This document shows, piece after piece, positions 1 to 13,812 of a DNA stretch of 64,000 bases (positions within the stretch are counted from its first letter, which is position 1; each line of letters starts with the position of its first letter). Both the position numbers and the translations under genes were made by a program. Below the pieces are notes generated by a model. It saw nothing but the letters and a program-made list of their open reading frames with translations, ran no database searches and was not told the origin of the DNA. Source of the stretch: Hymenoscyphus infarciens (taxonomy: Eukaryota; Ascomycota; Leotiomycetes; Helotiales; Helotiaceae); the NCBI GenBank assembly GCA_001414345.1, contig LLCB01000201.1:1-64000 (forward strand), given 5' to 3'.

Positions 1-3000
1 TTATTACTAGTAAGGTAATCGATAAATAAATCGATTACCTAGTATTATTATTACTAGCTAGGTAATCGATAAATAAATCGATTACCTAGTAGTATTATTA
101 CTAGCTAAGGTAATCGATAAATAAATCAATTACCTAGTATTATTATTAGTAGTATTATTTCTAGTAAGGTAATTGATAAATAAATCGATTACCTAGTATT
201 ATTATTACTAGTAAAGTAATCGATAAATAAATCGATTACCTAGTATTATTATTTCTAGTAAGATAATCGATAAATTAATCAATTACCTAGTATTATTATT
301 ACTAGTAAGATAAGCGATAAATAAATCGATTATCTAGTATTATTATTACTAGCTAGGTAATCGATAAATAAATCGATTATCTAGTATTATTATTACTACC
401 TAGGTAATCGATAAATAAATCGATTATCTAGTGATATTACTAGTAAGGTAATCGATAAATAAATCGATTACTTAGTATTATTATTACTAGCTAAGTAATC
501 GATAAATAAATCGATTAACTAGTATTATTATTACTACCTAGATAATCGATAAATAAATCGATTACCTAGTATTATTACTAATAAGATAATAGATAAATAA
601 ATCGATTACCTAGTATTATTTCTAGTAAAATAATCGATAAATAAATCGATTACTTAGTAGTATTATTTCTAATAAGATAATCGAAAATAAATCGATTACC
701 TAGTATTATTATTACTAGTAAGGTAATTGATAAATAAATCGATTACCTAGTATTATTACCTAGTAGTAATACTATTAAAGTAATAGATAAATAAATCGAT
801 TACCTAGTATTATTACTAGTAAAGTAATTAATAAATAAATCGATTACCTAGTATTATTATTTCTAGTAAAGTAATCGATAAATAAATAGATTACCTAGTA
901 TTATTATTACTAAGGTAATTAATAAATAAATCGATTACCTAGTATTATTATTTCTAGTAAGGTAATCGATAAATAAATCGATTATCTAGTATTATTATTA
1001 CTAAGGTAATCGATAAATAAATCGATTACTTAGTATTATTATTTCTAGTAAGATAATAGATAAATAAATCGATTACCTAGTATTATTACTAGTACTATAA
1101 TTGATAAATAAATCGATTACCTAGTAGTATTACTAGTAAGATAATCGATAAATAAATCGATTACCTAGTATTATTTCTAGTAAAGTAATCGATAAATAAA
1201 TCGATTATCTAGTATTATTATTTCTAGTAAAGTAATCGATAAATAAATCGATTACTTAGTATTATTATTACTAAGATAATAGATAAATAAATCGATTATC
1301 TAGTATTATTACTAGTAAAGTAATTAATAAATAAATCGATTATCTAGTATTATTATTTCTAGTAAGATAATTAATAAATAAATCGATTATCTAGTATTAT
1401 TATTACTAAGGTAATCGATAAATAAATCGATTACTATTATTATTATTACTAGTAAGATAATCGATAAATAAATCGATTATCTAGTATTATTACCTAGTAT
1501 TATTACTACTAAAGTAATCGATAAATAAATCGATTACCTAGTATTATTATTACTAGTAAGATAATCGATAAATAAATCAATTACCTAGTATTATTATTTC
1601 TAGTAAAATAATCGATAAATAAATCGATTATCTAGTATTATTACCTAGTATTATTACTACTAAAGTAATCGATAAATAAATCGATTATCTAGTATTATTA
1701 TTACTAGTAAGATAATCGATAAATAAATCAATTACCTAGTATTATTATTTCTAGTAAAGTAATCGATAAATAAATCGATTACTTAGTAGTATTACTAGTA
1801 AGATAATCGATAAATAAATCGATTACCTAGTATTATTATTACTAGTAAGGTAATTAATAAATTAATCGATTACCTAGTATTATTACTAGTAAGATAATCT
1901 ATAAATCGATTATCGAGTATTATTATTACTATTAAGATAATCGATAAATAAATCGATTACCTAGTATTATTACCTAGTATTATTACTACTAAGGTAATCG
2001 ATAAATAAATCGATTATCTAGTATTATTATTTCTAGTAACATAATCGATAAATTAATCGATTACCTAGTATTATTATTACTAGTAAGGTAATCGATAAAT
2101 TAATCGATTATCTAGTATTATTACTAGTAAGAAAATCGATAAATAAATCGATTACCTAGTATTATTACCTAGTAGTATTACTATTAAGATAATCGATAAA
2201 TAAATCGACTACCGAGTAGTATTACTATTAAGATAATAGATAAATAAATCGATTACCTAGTATTATTACTAGTACTATAATCGATAAATAAATCGATTAT
2301 CTAGTATTATTATTACTAGTAAGATAATCGATAAATAAATCGATTATCTAGTATTATTATTTCTAGTAAAGTAATTAATAAATTAATTGATTATCTAGTA
2401 TTATTATTTCTAGTAAGGTAATCGATAAATTAATCGATTACCTAGTATTATTATTTCTAGTAAGATAATCGATAAATTAATTAATTACCTAGGATTATTA
2501 TTTCTAGTAAGATAATCGATAAATAAATCGATTATCTAGTAGTATTATTACTAGTAAAGTAATTAATAAATAAATCGATTACTATTATTATTATTACTAG
2601 TAAGATAATCGATAAATAAATCGATTATCTAGTAGTATTACTATTAAGGTAATTAATAAATAAATCGATTACCTAGTATTATTATTACTAGTAAGATAAT
2701 CGATAAATAAATCGATTATCTAGTATTATTACCTAGTAGTATTACTATTAAGGTAATAGATAAATAAATCGATTACCTAGTATTATTACTAGTAAGGTAA
2801 TTAATAAATAAATCGATTATCTAGTATTATTATTTCTAGTAAAGTAATCGATAAATAAATCGATTACTATTATTATTATTACTAGTAAGATAATTAATAA
2901 ATTAATCGATTACCTAGTATTATTATTACTAGCTAAGTAATCGATAAATAAATCGATTAACTAGTATTATTATTACTACCTAGATAATCGATAAATAAAT

Positions 3001-6000
3001 CGATTACCTAGTATTATTACTAATAAGATAATAGATAAATAAATCGATTACCTAGTATTATTACTAGTAAAGTAATCGATAAATAAATCGATTACCTAGT
3101 ATTATTATTACTAAGGTAATCGATAAATAAATCGATTACCTAGTATTATTATTACTAAGGTAATTAATAAATAAATCGATTATCTAGTATTATTATTTCT
3201 AGTAAGATAATCGATAAATAAATCGACTACCTAGTATTATTATTACTAAGGTAATCGATAAATAAATCGATTACCTAGTATTATTACCTAGTAGTATTAC
3301 TATTAAAGTAATTGATAAATAAATCGATTACCTAGTATTATTACCTAGTAGTATTACTATTAAGATAATCGATAAATAAATCAATTACCTAGTATTATTA
3401 CTAGTAAGATAATCGATAAATAAATCGATTACCTAGTAGTATTACTAGTAAGGTAATAGATAAATAAATCGATTACCTAGTATTATTACTAGTAAGATAA
3501 TCGATAAATAAATCGATTACCTAGTATTATTATTTCTAGTAAAGTAATCGATAAATAAATCGATTACCTAGTATTATTATTTCTAGTAAAATAATCGATA
3601 AATAAATCGATTACCTAGTATTATTACTAGTACTATAATCGATAAATAAATCGATTACCTAGTATTATTATCTAGTAGTATTACTATTAAGGTAATAGAT
3701 AAATAAATCGATTACCTAGTATTATTACTAGTAAGATAATCGATAAATAAATCGATTATCTAGTATTATTATTTCTAGTAAAGTAATCGATAAATAAATC
3801 GATTATCTAGTATTATTATTTCTAGTAAAGTAATTAATAAATAAATCGATTACCTAGTATTATTACTAGTACTATAATCGATAAATAAATCGATTACCTA
3901 GTATTATTACCTAGTAGTATTACTATTAAGATAATAGATAAATAAATCGATTACCTAGTATTATTACTAGTAAGGTAATCGATAAATAAATCGATTACCT
4001 AGTATTATTATTTCTAGTAAAGTAATCGATAAATAAATCGATTACCTAGTATTATTATTTCTAGTAAGATAATCGATAAATAAATCGATTACCTAGTATT
4101 ATTACTAGTAAGATAATCGATAAATAAATCGATTACCTAGTATTATTATTTCTAGTAAAGTAATTAATAAATAAATCGATTATCTAGTATTATTATTTCT
4201 AGTAAAGTAATCGATAAATAAATCGATTATCTAGTATTATTATTTCTAGTAAGATAATCGATAAATAAATCGATTACCTAGTATTATTACTAGTAAGGTA
4301 ATCGATAAATAAATCGATTATCTAGTATTATTATTTCTAGTAAGGTAATTAATAAATAAATCGATTATCTAGTATTATTATTTCTAGTAAAGTAATCGAT
4401 AAATAAATCGATTACTATTATTATTATTACTAGTAAGATAATCGATAAATTAATCGATTACTTAGTATTATTTCTAGTAAGATAATCGATAAATAAATCG
4501 ATTACTATTATTATTATTACTAGTAAGGTAATCGATAAATAAATCGATTATCTAGTATTATTATTACTATTAAGATAATTAATAAATAAATCGATTATCT
4601 AGTATTATTATTACTAGTAAGATAATCGATAAATAAATCAATTACCTAGTATTATTACTTAGTAGTATTACTATTAAGATAATAGATAAATAAATCGATT
4701 ACCTAGTATTATTATTTCTAGTAAGGTAATTAATAAATAAATCGATTACTATTATTATTATTACTAGTAAGATAATTAATAAATAAATCGATTACCTAGT
4801 ATTATTATTACTAGTAAGGTAATTAATAAATAAATCGATTACCTAGTATTATTACTAGTAAGGTAATCGATAAATAAATCGATTACCTAGTATTATTATT
4901 ACTAGTAAGGTAATCGATAAATTAATCGATTACCTAGTATTATTACTAGTAAGGTAATCGATAAATAAATCGATTACCTAGTATTATTATTACTAAGATA
5001 ATCGATAAATAAATCGATTATCTAGTATTATTATTACTAGTAAGATAATCGATAAATAAATCGATTATCTAGTATTATTATTTCTAGTAAGATAATCGAT
5101 AAATAAATCGATTATCTAATATTATTATTACTAAGATAATAGATAAATAAATCGATTACCTAGTATTATTACTAGTAAGATAATCGATAAATAAATCGAT
5201 TATCTAGTATTATTATTTCTAGTAAGATAATTAATAAATAAATCGATTATCTAATATTATTATTTCTAGTAAAGTAATCGATAAATAAATCGATTACTTA
5301 GTATTATTATTACTAAGATAATCGATAAATAAATCGATTACCTAGTATTATTATTACTAAGATAATCGATAAATAAATCGATTATCTAGTAGTATTACTA
5401 GTAAGATAATCGATAAATAAATCGATTATCTAGTATTATTATTTCTAGTAAGATAATCGATAAATAAATCGATTATCTAATATTATTATTACTAAGGTAA
5501 TAGATAAATAAATCGATTACCTAGTATTATTACTAGTAAGATAATCGATAAATAAATCGATTACCTAGTATTATTATTACTAGTAAAGTAATCGATAAAT
5601 TAATCGATTATCTAGTATTATTACTAGTAAGGTAATCGATAAATAAATCGATTACCTAGTATTATTATTACTAAGGTAATCGATAAATAAATCGATTATC
5701 TAGTATTATTATTACTAGTAAGATAATCGATAAATAAATCGATTATCTAGTAGTATTACTAGTAAGATAATCGATAAATAAATCGATTATCTAGTATTAT
5801 TATTTCTAGTAAGATAATCGATAAATAAATCGATTATTTAATATTATTATTACTAAGGTAATAGATAAATAAATCGATTATCTAGTATTATTACTAGTAA
5901 GATAATCGATAAATAAATCGATTATCTAGTATTATTATTTCTAGTAAGATAATTAATAAATAAATCGATTATCTAATATTATTATTTCTAGTAAAGTAAT

Positions 6001-9000
6001 CGATAAATAAATCGATTACTTAGTATTATTATTACTAAGATAATCGATAAATAAATCGATTACCTAGTATTATTATTACTAAGATAATCGATAAATAAAT
6101 CGATTATCTAGTATTATTATTACTAGTAAGGTAATTAATAAATAAATCGATTATCTAGTAGTATTATTAGTAAGATAATTAATAAATAAATCGATTATCT
6201 AGTATTATTATTTCTTATAAGATAATCGATAAATAAATCGATTACCTAGTATTATTACTAGTAAGGTAATTAATAAATAAATCGATTATCTAGTATTATT
6301 ATTTCTAATAAGATAATCGATAAATAAATCGATTACCTAATATTATTATTACTAAGGTAATCGATAAATAAACCGATTACCTAGTATTATTATTACTAAG
6401 ATAATCGATAAATAAATCGATTACTATTATTATTATTACTAGTAAGATAATCGATAAATAAATCGATTACCTAGTATTATTACTAGTAAGATAATTGATA
6501 AATAAATCGATTATCTAGTATTATTATTTCTAGTAAAGTAATTAATAAATTAATCGATTATCTAGGATTATTATTTCTAGTAAAATAATCGATAAATAAA
6601 TTAATTACCTAGTATTATTATTTCTAGTAAACTAATCGATAAATAAATCAATTATCTAGTATTATTATTTCTAGTAAGGTAATTGATAAATAAATCGATT
6701 ATCTAGTATTATTACTAGTAAAGTAATCGATAAATAAATCAATTACCTAGTATTATTATTTCTAATAAAGTAATTAATAAATTAATCGATTATCTAGGAT
6801 TATTATAAATAAATTAATTACTATTATTATTATTACTAGTAAGATAATTAATAAATATATCGATTACTTAGTAGTATTACTATTAAGGTAATTAATAAAT
6901 AAATCGATTACTTAGTATTATTATTACTAGTAAGATAATCGATAAATAAATCGATTACCTAGTATTATTACGTAGTAGTATTACTATTAAAGTAATAGAT
7001 AAATAAATCAATTACTTAGTATTATTACTAGTAAGGTAATTAATAAATAAATCGATTATCTACTATTATTATTTCTAGTAAGGTAATTTATAAATAAATC
7101 GATTACTATTATTATTATTACTAGTAAGATAATTAATAAATAAATCGATTACTTAGTATTATTATTACTAGTAAGATAATCGATAAATAAATCGATTATC
7201 TAGTAGTATTACTAGTAAGATAATCGATAAATAAATCGATTATCTAGTATTATTATTACTATTAAGATAATAGATAAATAAATCGATTATCTAGTATTAT
7301 TACTAGTACTATAATTGATAAATAAATCGATTACCTAGTATTATTATTACTAGTAAGATAATCGATAAATAAATCGATTATCTAGTATTATTACTATTAA
7401 GATAATAGATAAATAAATCGATTATCTAGTATTATTACTAGTACTATAATTAATAAATAAATCGATTACCTAGTATTATTATTACTAGTAAGATAATCGA
7501 TAAATAAATCGATTACCTAGTATTATTATTACTAGTACTATAATCGATAAATAAATCGATTATCTAGTAGTATTACTAGTAAGGTAATCGATAAATAAAT
7601 CGATTACCTAGTATTATTTCTAGTAAGGTAATCGATAAATAAATCGATTATCTAGTATTATTATTACTAGTAAGGTAATTAATAAATAAATCGATTACCT
7701 AGTCTTATTATTACTAGCTAGGTAATAGATAAATAAATCGATTATCTAGTATTATTACTAATAAGATAATCGATAAATAAATCGATTATCTAGTATTATT
7801 TCTAGTAAGATAATCGATAAATTAATCGATTACCTAGTATTATTACCTAGTAGTATTACTATTAAGATAATAGATAAATAAATCGATTACCTAGTGTTAT
7901 TACTAGTAAGATAATAGATAAATAAATCGATTATCTAGTATTATTATTACTAGTAAGATAATCGATAAATTAATCGATTACCTAGTATTATTACTAATAA
8001 GGTAATCGATAAATAAATCGATTACCTAGTATTATTATTACTAGTAAGATAATCGATAAATTAATCGATTACCTAGTATTATTATTACTAGTAAGATAAT
8101 CGATAAATTAATCGATTATCTAGTATTATTACTAGTAAGATAATCGATAAATAAATCGATTACCTAGTATTATTACCTAGTAGTATTACTATTAAGATAA
8201 TCGATAAATAAATCGACTACCGAGTAGTATTACTATTAAGATAATAGATAAATAAATCGATTATCTAGTGTTATTACTAGTAAGATAATAGATAAATAAA
8301 TCGATTATCTAGTATTATTATTACTAGTAAGATAATCGATAAATAAATCGATTACCTAGTATTATTACTAGTAAGATAATCGATAAATTAATCGATTACC
8401 TAGTATTATTACTAGTAAAGTAATCGATAAATTAATCGATTACCTAGTATTATTACTAGTAAGATAATCGATAAATAAATCGATTACCTAGTATTATTAT
8501 TAATAAGATAATTAATAAATAAATCGATTACCTAGTATTATTATTTCTAGTAAGGTAATTAATAAATTAATTGATTATCTAGTAGTATTATTACTAGTAA
8601 AGTAATTAATAAATAAATCGATTACTTAGTATTATTATTTATAGTAAGATAATTGATATATTAATCGATTACCTAGTATTATTATTACTAGTAAAGTAAT
8701 CGATAAATTAATCGATTATCTAGTATTATTACTAGTAAGATAATCGATAAATAAATCGATTACCTAGTATTATTACCTAGTAGTATTACTATTAAGATAA
8801 TCGATAAATAAATCGATTATCTAGTATTATTATTTCTAGTAAGATAATCGATAAATTAATTGATTACCTAGTATTATTATTACTAGTAAGGTAATCGATA
8901 AATTAATCGATTATCTAGTATTATTACTAGTAAGATAATCGATAAATAAATCGATTACCTAGTATTATTACCTAGTAGTATTACTATTAAGATAATCGAT

Positions 9001-9740
9001 AAATAAATCGACTACCGAGTAGTATTACTATTAAGATAATAGATAAATAAATCGATTACCTAGTATTATTACTAGTAAGATAATAGATAAATAAATCGAT
9101 TATCTAGTATTATTATTACTAGTAAGATAATCGATAAATTAATCGATTATCTACTATTATTACTAATAAAGTAATCGATAAATAAATCGATTACCTAGTA
9201 TTATTATTACTATTAAAGTAATCGATAAATAAATCGATTACCTAGTATTATTACTAGTAAGATAATCGATAAATTAATCGATTACCTAGTATTATTACTA
9301 GTAAAGTAATCGATAAATTAATCGATTATCTAGTATTATTACTAGTAAGATAATCGATAAATAAATCGATTACCTAGTATTATTATTAATAAGGTAATTA
9401 ATAAATAAATCGATTACCTAGTATTATTATTTCTAGTAAGGTAATTAATAAATTAATTAATTATCTAGTAGTATTATTACTAGTAAAGTAATTAATAAAT
9501 AAATCGATTACTTAGTATTATTATTTATAGTAAGATAATTGATATATTAATCGATTACTTAGTATTATTATTTCTAGTAAGGTAATTAATAAATAAATTA
9601 ATTACCTAGTATTATTTTTACTAGTATAATTAATAAATAAATCGATTACTTACTTCTATTTCTCTTAAATTTATTATAAGGTAATTAATAAATAAATCTA
9701 TTATCTTATACTTTTTTTATATAGGTAATTAATAAATTAA
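1..9740. repeat. AT-rich satellite array, ~47-bp double-hairpin unit, ~200 copies
   Basis: The whole stretch is a tandem array of a roughly 43-50 bp unit, about 200 copies, cut by the left edge of the window. Each unit holds two palindromes. One has arms GGTAATCGAT and ATCGATTACC around an AAATAA loop; the other has arms CTAGTA and TACTAG around a short TTATTAT-type loop. Units differ mainly by C-to-T or G-to-A changes (GGTAAT to AGTAAT or GATAAT, ATTACC to ATTATC or ATTACT, TCGATT to TCAATT), plus small gains and losses of TAT or CTAG. Order decays between about 9,600 and 9,740. No gene is present. It could be pericentromeric, subtelomeric or an interstitial satellite; the sequence alone does not decide. 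Confidence 0.97.
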
Positions 9741-9854
9741 TTAAGTACGTAAAAACCGGTTCTTATAAACTCATGGTCGGATATACACGTAAGATCCGAC
9801 CCTTGGCAGGGTATCTGTGCATGCCTAAGGTGAATCAAAGCCATCCAACTCCCT

Positions 9855-10916
9855 TCATATCCAAGTACAATTCCACGACCCAAGTACAACAGAGGTTGGT
9901 GACGGAGCACCTCCCAAATTCCCACTCACAAACACGACCAAAACTGCCGAGTACGCAGCCGTAGCAGCAAAAATCGAATTCCGTTTAGCATTCGTCAACC
10001 ACCCAACACTAATCGCAAACAAAACAGTCCAGCCTCCTAACATCCCCAGTATCGCATATGGGTTGTGAACGAAGTATAGAGATGTTATCGAACCGAAGAG
10101 GAGTATGGCTGACAATATTGAGCTGGTGATCGCTACACACGTTGCGAGAGACCGTTCGGCATAATTTTCGTCGGATGTTTCGGTCTGTTTTTAATTTTTA
10201 TCAGCATTCTTTCTTTATATATCCATAGCCATGAGCAAGGAAGCTCACCGCAAAGAATCGCCCAAAATGATTCAGTATGAAACCTGATAATCTGTCTTGA
10301 TCCGCTGGAGCCCTCAAAGCAACGAGATCATGGGGATCGTTAAACATCGTCGCAGAACTACCCCAAAGTTGTGGTCTCGGTTCAAGTTTCCCATTTTCTC
10401 CTCCTAGGAACCAGTTTCGCATTGCCTTTGCGGTTGTGGGTGCTGGTGTTTTGGCATTGAGGAGGAGTTGGTGGGATGCTAGTGCTTCATCTGTTTTTTT
10501 CTTGTCATTTTGAGATCAATTATAGAACTGAATTTCGCAACGTGCAACGTACGATATTCTCTCAATTTCTCCTTTATTTTCAAAGCGAGAGCTAGTTTTT
10601 CCGCCTGCTTTGGGTGTGTTGGTTGCCCATTGCCATCTTTTTCTATCGCGTGTTTTTCGAACTTCCTCCAGTCGCTGTGGCACTCGATTGTTGTGCGGTC
10701 TGTGGCTCTCAGGTCATCTTGATCCGTTTTATTCTGGAGAGCCTCGAGCTCTGCGAGTTCGGCTTCGAGATATAAAAGATTTCGCGATGATAAATGATCG
10801 AAACGGCGGAAGAGGGTGGTCGTTCTGTCAGGATCGCTGGCGAGCTTTTGAGCCACTCTTGGGAACCCATTAATTGGCTTTGCGGCACGGGTATTTAGTG
10901 CGAAGACACTATTCAT
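9855..10916 (-). CDS. DUF6594 fungal membrane protein (311 aa, 3 exons)
   Basis: Three exons read on the minus strand: 10916-10553, 10490-10249 and 10184-9855. The introns are 62 nt (10491-10552, donor GTACGT, acceptor AACAG) and 64 nt (10185-10248, donor GTGAGC). Splicing gives one 311-aa frame. The N-terminal part (NGFPRVAQKLASDPD, then FRRF and RNLLYLEAELAELE) is the usual opening of DUF6594 proteins. The first junction restores KLREYHEAL, and the middle exon carries the family's DLVALRAPADQDRLSGF block. The C-terminus has three membrane helices, ending FAATAAYSAVLVVFVSGNL. Function is unknown for the family; members are predicted membrane proteins common in Pezizomycotina. The gene lies only about 115 bp from the end of the satellite and looks intact. 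Confidence 0.88.
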
Positions 10917-11612
10917 TTATGATTCATTTGCTTGGGGTTCTGTAATCCGCGACTCTTCGTTTGTAGTTTGAGAAAATGATGAGAACAGGAAGATCATGCA
11001 GGTTTCGGCCTGGTGACTTCTGAGCTTCTGAGTGCTGCAGTCACCCACCAGTGGTGCCAGAAAATGAGGCGCAGCAGCTGGCCAGCTCAATAAGGCTCTG
11101 CTCAACTATTAATCTTCAACATCATCAATCATCTTCACCGCGCACCATCTTGCCCTCTCCTCCTTCAAATTATCGCGCGTTTATATATGTTTCTTGACCA
11201 TTGGTTTCCTTCTCCTGGGTATTGGTGCCATGGTAGTGCTCTCCTACAAGACACACTTGTACGAAATACGCCGGCTTGAGCATTGCATTGCAATCGATTC
11301 CTCCCGAGCCCACGATAATTCAAACACACAAAGAGGACAATTCAGTCAAGAGTTTAAGTGTGGGATGTACTCCTGCTAATTAGGGAAATTGGGTTGGCCG
11401 AATTTCAGTTGAGCAAAAAGGCATTGCTCGGGGTTGTGGTTGGGCTTGGAAAGAGATAGGGCTCCGTTGGGCGCTTCGAAGTCGAATTCTCAATATTTCA
11501 CAACCGGGCCATCACAAGAACACAAACTATCCCCTCCTGCCGGTCTGTTTCCCAAGCTCCTCAAAACTCTCTCCAAATATAGGAATATCCATACAAAGAC
11601 CAACCATAGAAG
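10917..11612. other. Intergenic, divergent promoter region
   Basis: This is the shared upstream region of the DUF6594 gene (minus) and the chimeric gene (plus). I see only short open frames without family features and no repeat. Confidence 0.5.
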
Positions 11613-13812
11613 ATGTCTCCTCAATCAACCTATCAACATTCTTACTATACGGCCGATCTCGTTTATCCATCTGGTAATGTGATGTACCCTGCAGAACTTT
11701 CTATCGAAGATGTACAAATCACTTCCACTCACGATTCAACTGGACACCAGGCCGATTTGACAAGAGAACAAGGCTATCTAACCAACGGCAACACTACTGG
11801 TCTATATACACCCGCCAACAGCCAAGCAACAAGTCCTCTTCGCAGATTGTATACCCCATACGGTGGGGGATACCCACCCCCGTCTCCCGGGCTCTCATCA
11901 CAACGTTATTCCAACGTCATGGCTGCAGAAGAAAGACTCAGACTTGGTCTCCCTAGGTTCGAGTATCAGCAGCAACAGATTGTCTGCTACAACTATGAGC
12001 AGCAGGCTGATTATGTTAGCCTCTGGGAAAAGCCCATAGAGAACGATAAAAACTCTCTGCATGAGAAAGACCCCTTTCTAGAAATTAATTCCGCTCTGGA
12101 GGACGGTTCACAGATCACTGAGAGTATGTTCAAAGCTACATTTCTTTCAGGGTTGTCCGTGATGATGGAATTTGGAGACTAACACGAATTAATCAGATGC
12201 GCAAACGCCCCCAACGCACCTCCCAACGGAAGAGCAAAATTCCGATCCCAAAGTTCCTACAAGGCCCAACATAGCTTTCTTAAAGAAATACTTTTATCGC
12301 AAGGCCCGTCTAACAGTGGAGCAGGCACTGCATATCATCGAGGAGGGTACCAAGGTGTTGAAACAAGAGCCCAATATTCTAGAAATGGATGCACCAATTA
12401 CAGTGAGCGGAGATGTGCATGGTCAGGACTACGATTTAATGAAGCTCTTTGAGGTTGGTGGAGATCCCCCAGAGACGAAATATCCCTTCCAGGGTGATTA
12501 TGTCGATCGAGGGGATCATTCAACGAAGTCATATGAAGCTGCTAGACGTTTTGATCCATTCGATGAACTGGAGATGGCCCACAAATACAGAAAAGCAGCG
12601 CAGGTGAAGGGATTTTCCGGTTCTCGACGAACTTGGCGTCATGGGGATCCATACCCAAATATTTCCCAGGGAGTATTGAAAGAGAATAGGAGAAAGGTGC
12701 TGCGGGTAACGATGAGAGGGAAGGAACACGTTTCCTGTCCAGACTCTGGATCTTCTGAGAACATCATGAGCGAGGATTTCGCACACAATGAAGGCTTTCG
12801 AGTCCGTCGAAGCGGCAAGGATTTGAAGATGTTTCAACTAGGCAGTGGAAAGTTCGTATGGTCAATTGGCAAGGTAAAAGCTTCCGTTCTAGTACCGGGT
12901 CTTCCACTTGTCAGAAAGAAACAATCTTTCTTCGTGCTACCAAACTGCCCTGTGCCGTTGATCATGGGGCTGGCATTTCTGCAGGAGGCGGAGATAATGT
13001 CCAAGAACCGACACATACTCGAGAGTTGCCCAGCGGAATGGAAAAGCATCTCAAATCTTCTCTGGATTGGATCTCCTCGACCCCGAAACAGGATGAGGTG
13101 CTCATTGGATGGTCGTGATTTGACTGGTGTTGCAGACACCGGAAGTGATCTTAACTTGATAAGTTTGGAATGCGCCAAAAGAGAGGGGTTTGATATAGAC
13201 CGGAGAGAAACGAGTCGAAGACGGATTAAGTTTGGGGATAGAACGGAGGCAGAAACACTTGGGCAAGTTTATGTATATGACTTGGGGTTCTACTGGAGCC
13301 AACCGGAGACTGAACCACGGGAAACAACTTCTTCGAGTTCGGAATACTCTCTTCCAACCGCAGGACAGGATATACCGCAAGACAATCCGCACAAAGATAA
13401 TTACGAAATCTTTCACGTCCTCCCCGGTCTGCCATCTGATCTGATATTCGGACGAGACCTTCTCGAGCGACTCGATGCTTTCAACTACTGTCCGGATCTA
13501 CTAGTTGATGAGCACCCCAAAGAGCATGAACCTCATATTCCTGAGCTCAACGTATTGATAGATATGGGAGGTCTATCATTTTCGTTTTGGAGGCGACGGA
13601 AGAACAAAAAAAGAATTCCTACTCCTCACGACGAAAGAGAGCAACATGACGACGACTGGCATGCAGAACTTGGGCGGCGGTCACGGATAGAAGACGAGAT
13701 CTCACTGTTACCACAGCGTGAGCAGGCCCAAGCAAGAAGTGTGGAAAGACGAAAGGCAAGGATATGGGATCACCTTCATGCTCATTGTATACATTGTAAC
13801 CCTGTCAATTAA
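11613..13812 (+). CDS. Chimeric protein: calcineurin A fragment fused to two retropepsin-like domains (708 aa)
   Basis: Two exons, 11613-12123 and 12197-13812, are joined by a 73-nt intron with donor GTATGT, branch CTAAC and acceptor ATCAG. The spliced frame is open for 708 aa. Residues 1 to about 155 are Ser/Thr/Gln/Tyr-rich and not recognised. Residues about 158-276 match the N-terminus of calcineurin A (PP2B catalytic subunit): [26 protein letters not shown], then the metal-site motifs GDVHG (242-246) and GDYVDRG (270-276). The resemblance then stops, so GNHE and all later catalytic residues are missing and phosphatase activity is not expected. Two retropepsin-like domains follow, with DSG at 353-355 and DTG at 484-486, each ending in a hydrophobic-hydrophobic-G motif (LIMG, LIFG). 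The tail is charged. It may be expressed or a recent pseudogene; no frame break is seen. Confidence 0.72.

Noticed and set aside
1..9740. CRISPR-like array of palindromic repeats
   Set aside because: Spacers are not unique; the entire unit repeats, and the neighbours are eukaryotic split genes.
10479..10552. Frameshift in a seven-A run of the DUF6594 gene
   Set aside because: A 62-nt intron with donor GTACGT and acceptor AACAG covers the run and restores the conserved KLREYHEAL, so no mutation is needed.
12316..13812. Second exon read as a stand-alone gene starting at GTG
   Set aside because: There is no ATG there; the calcineurin similarity continues upstream through the intron at 12,124-12,196 into the preceding exon.
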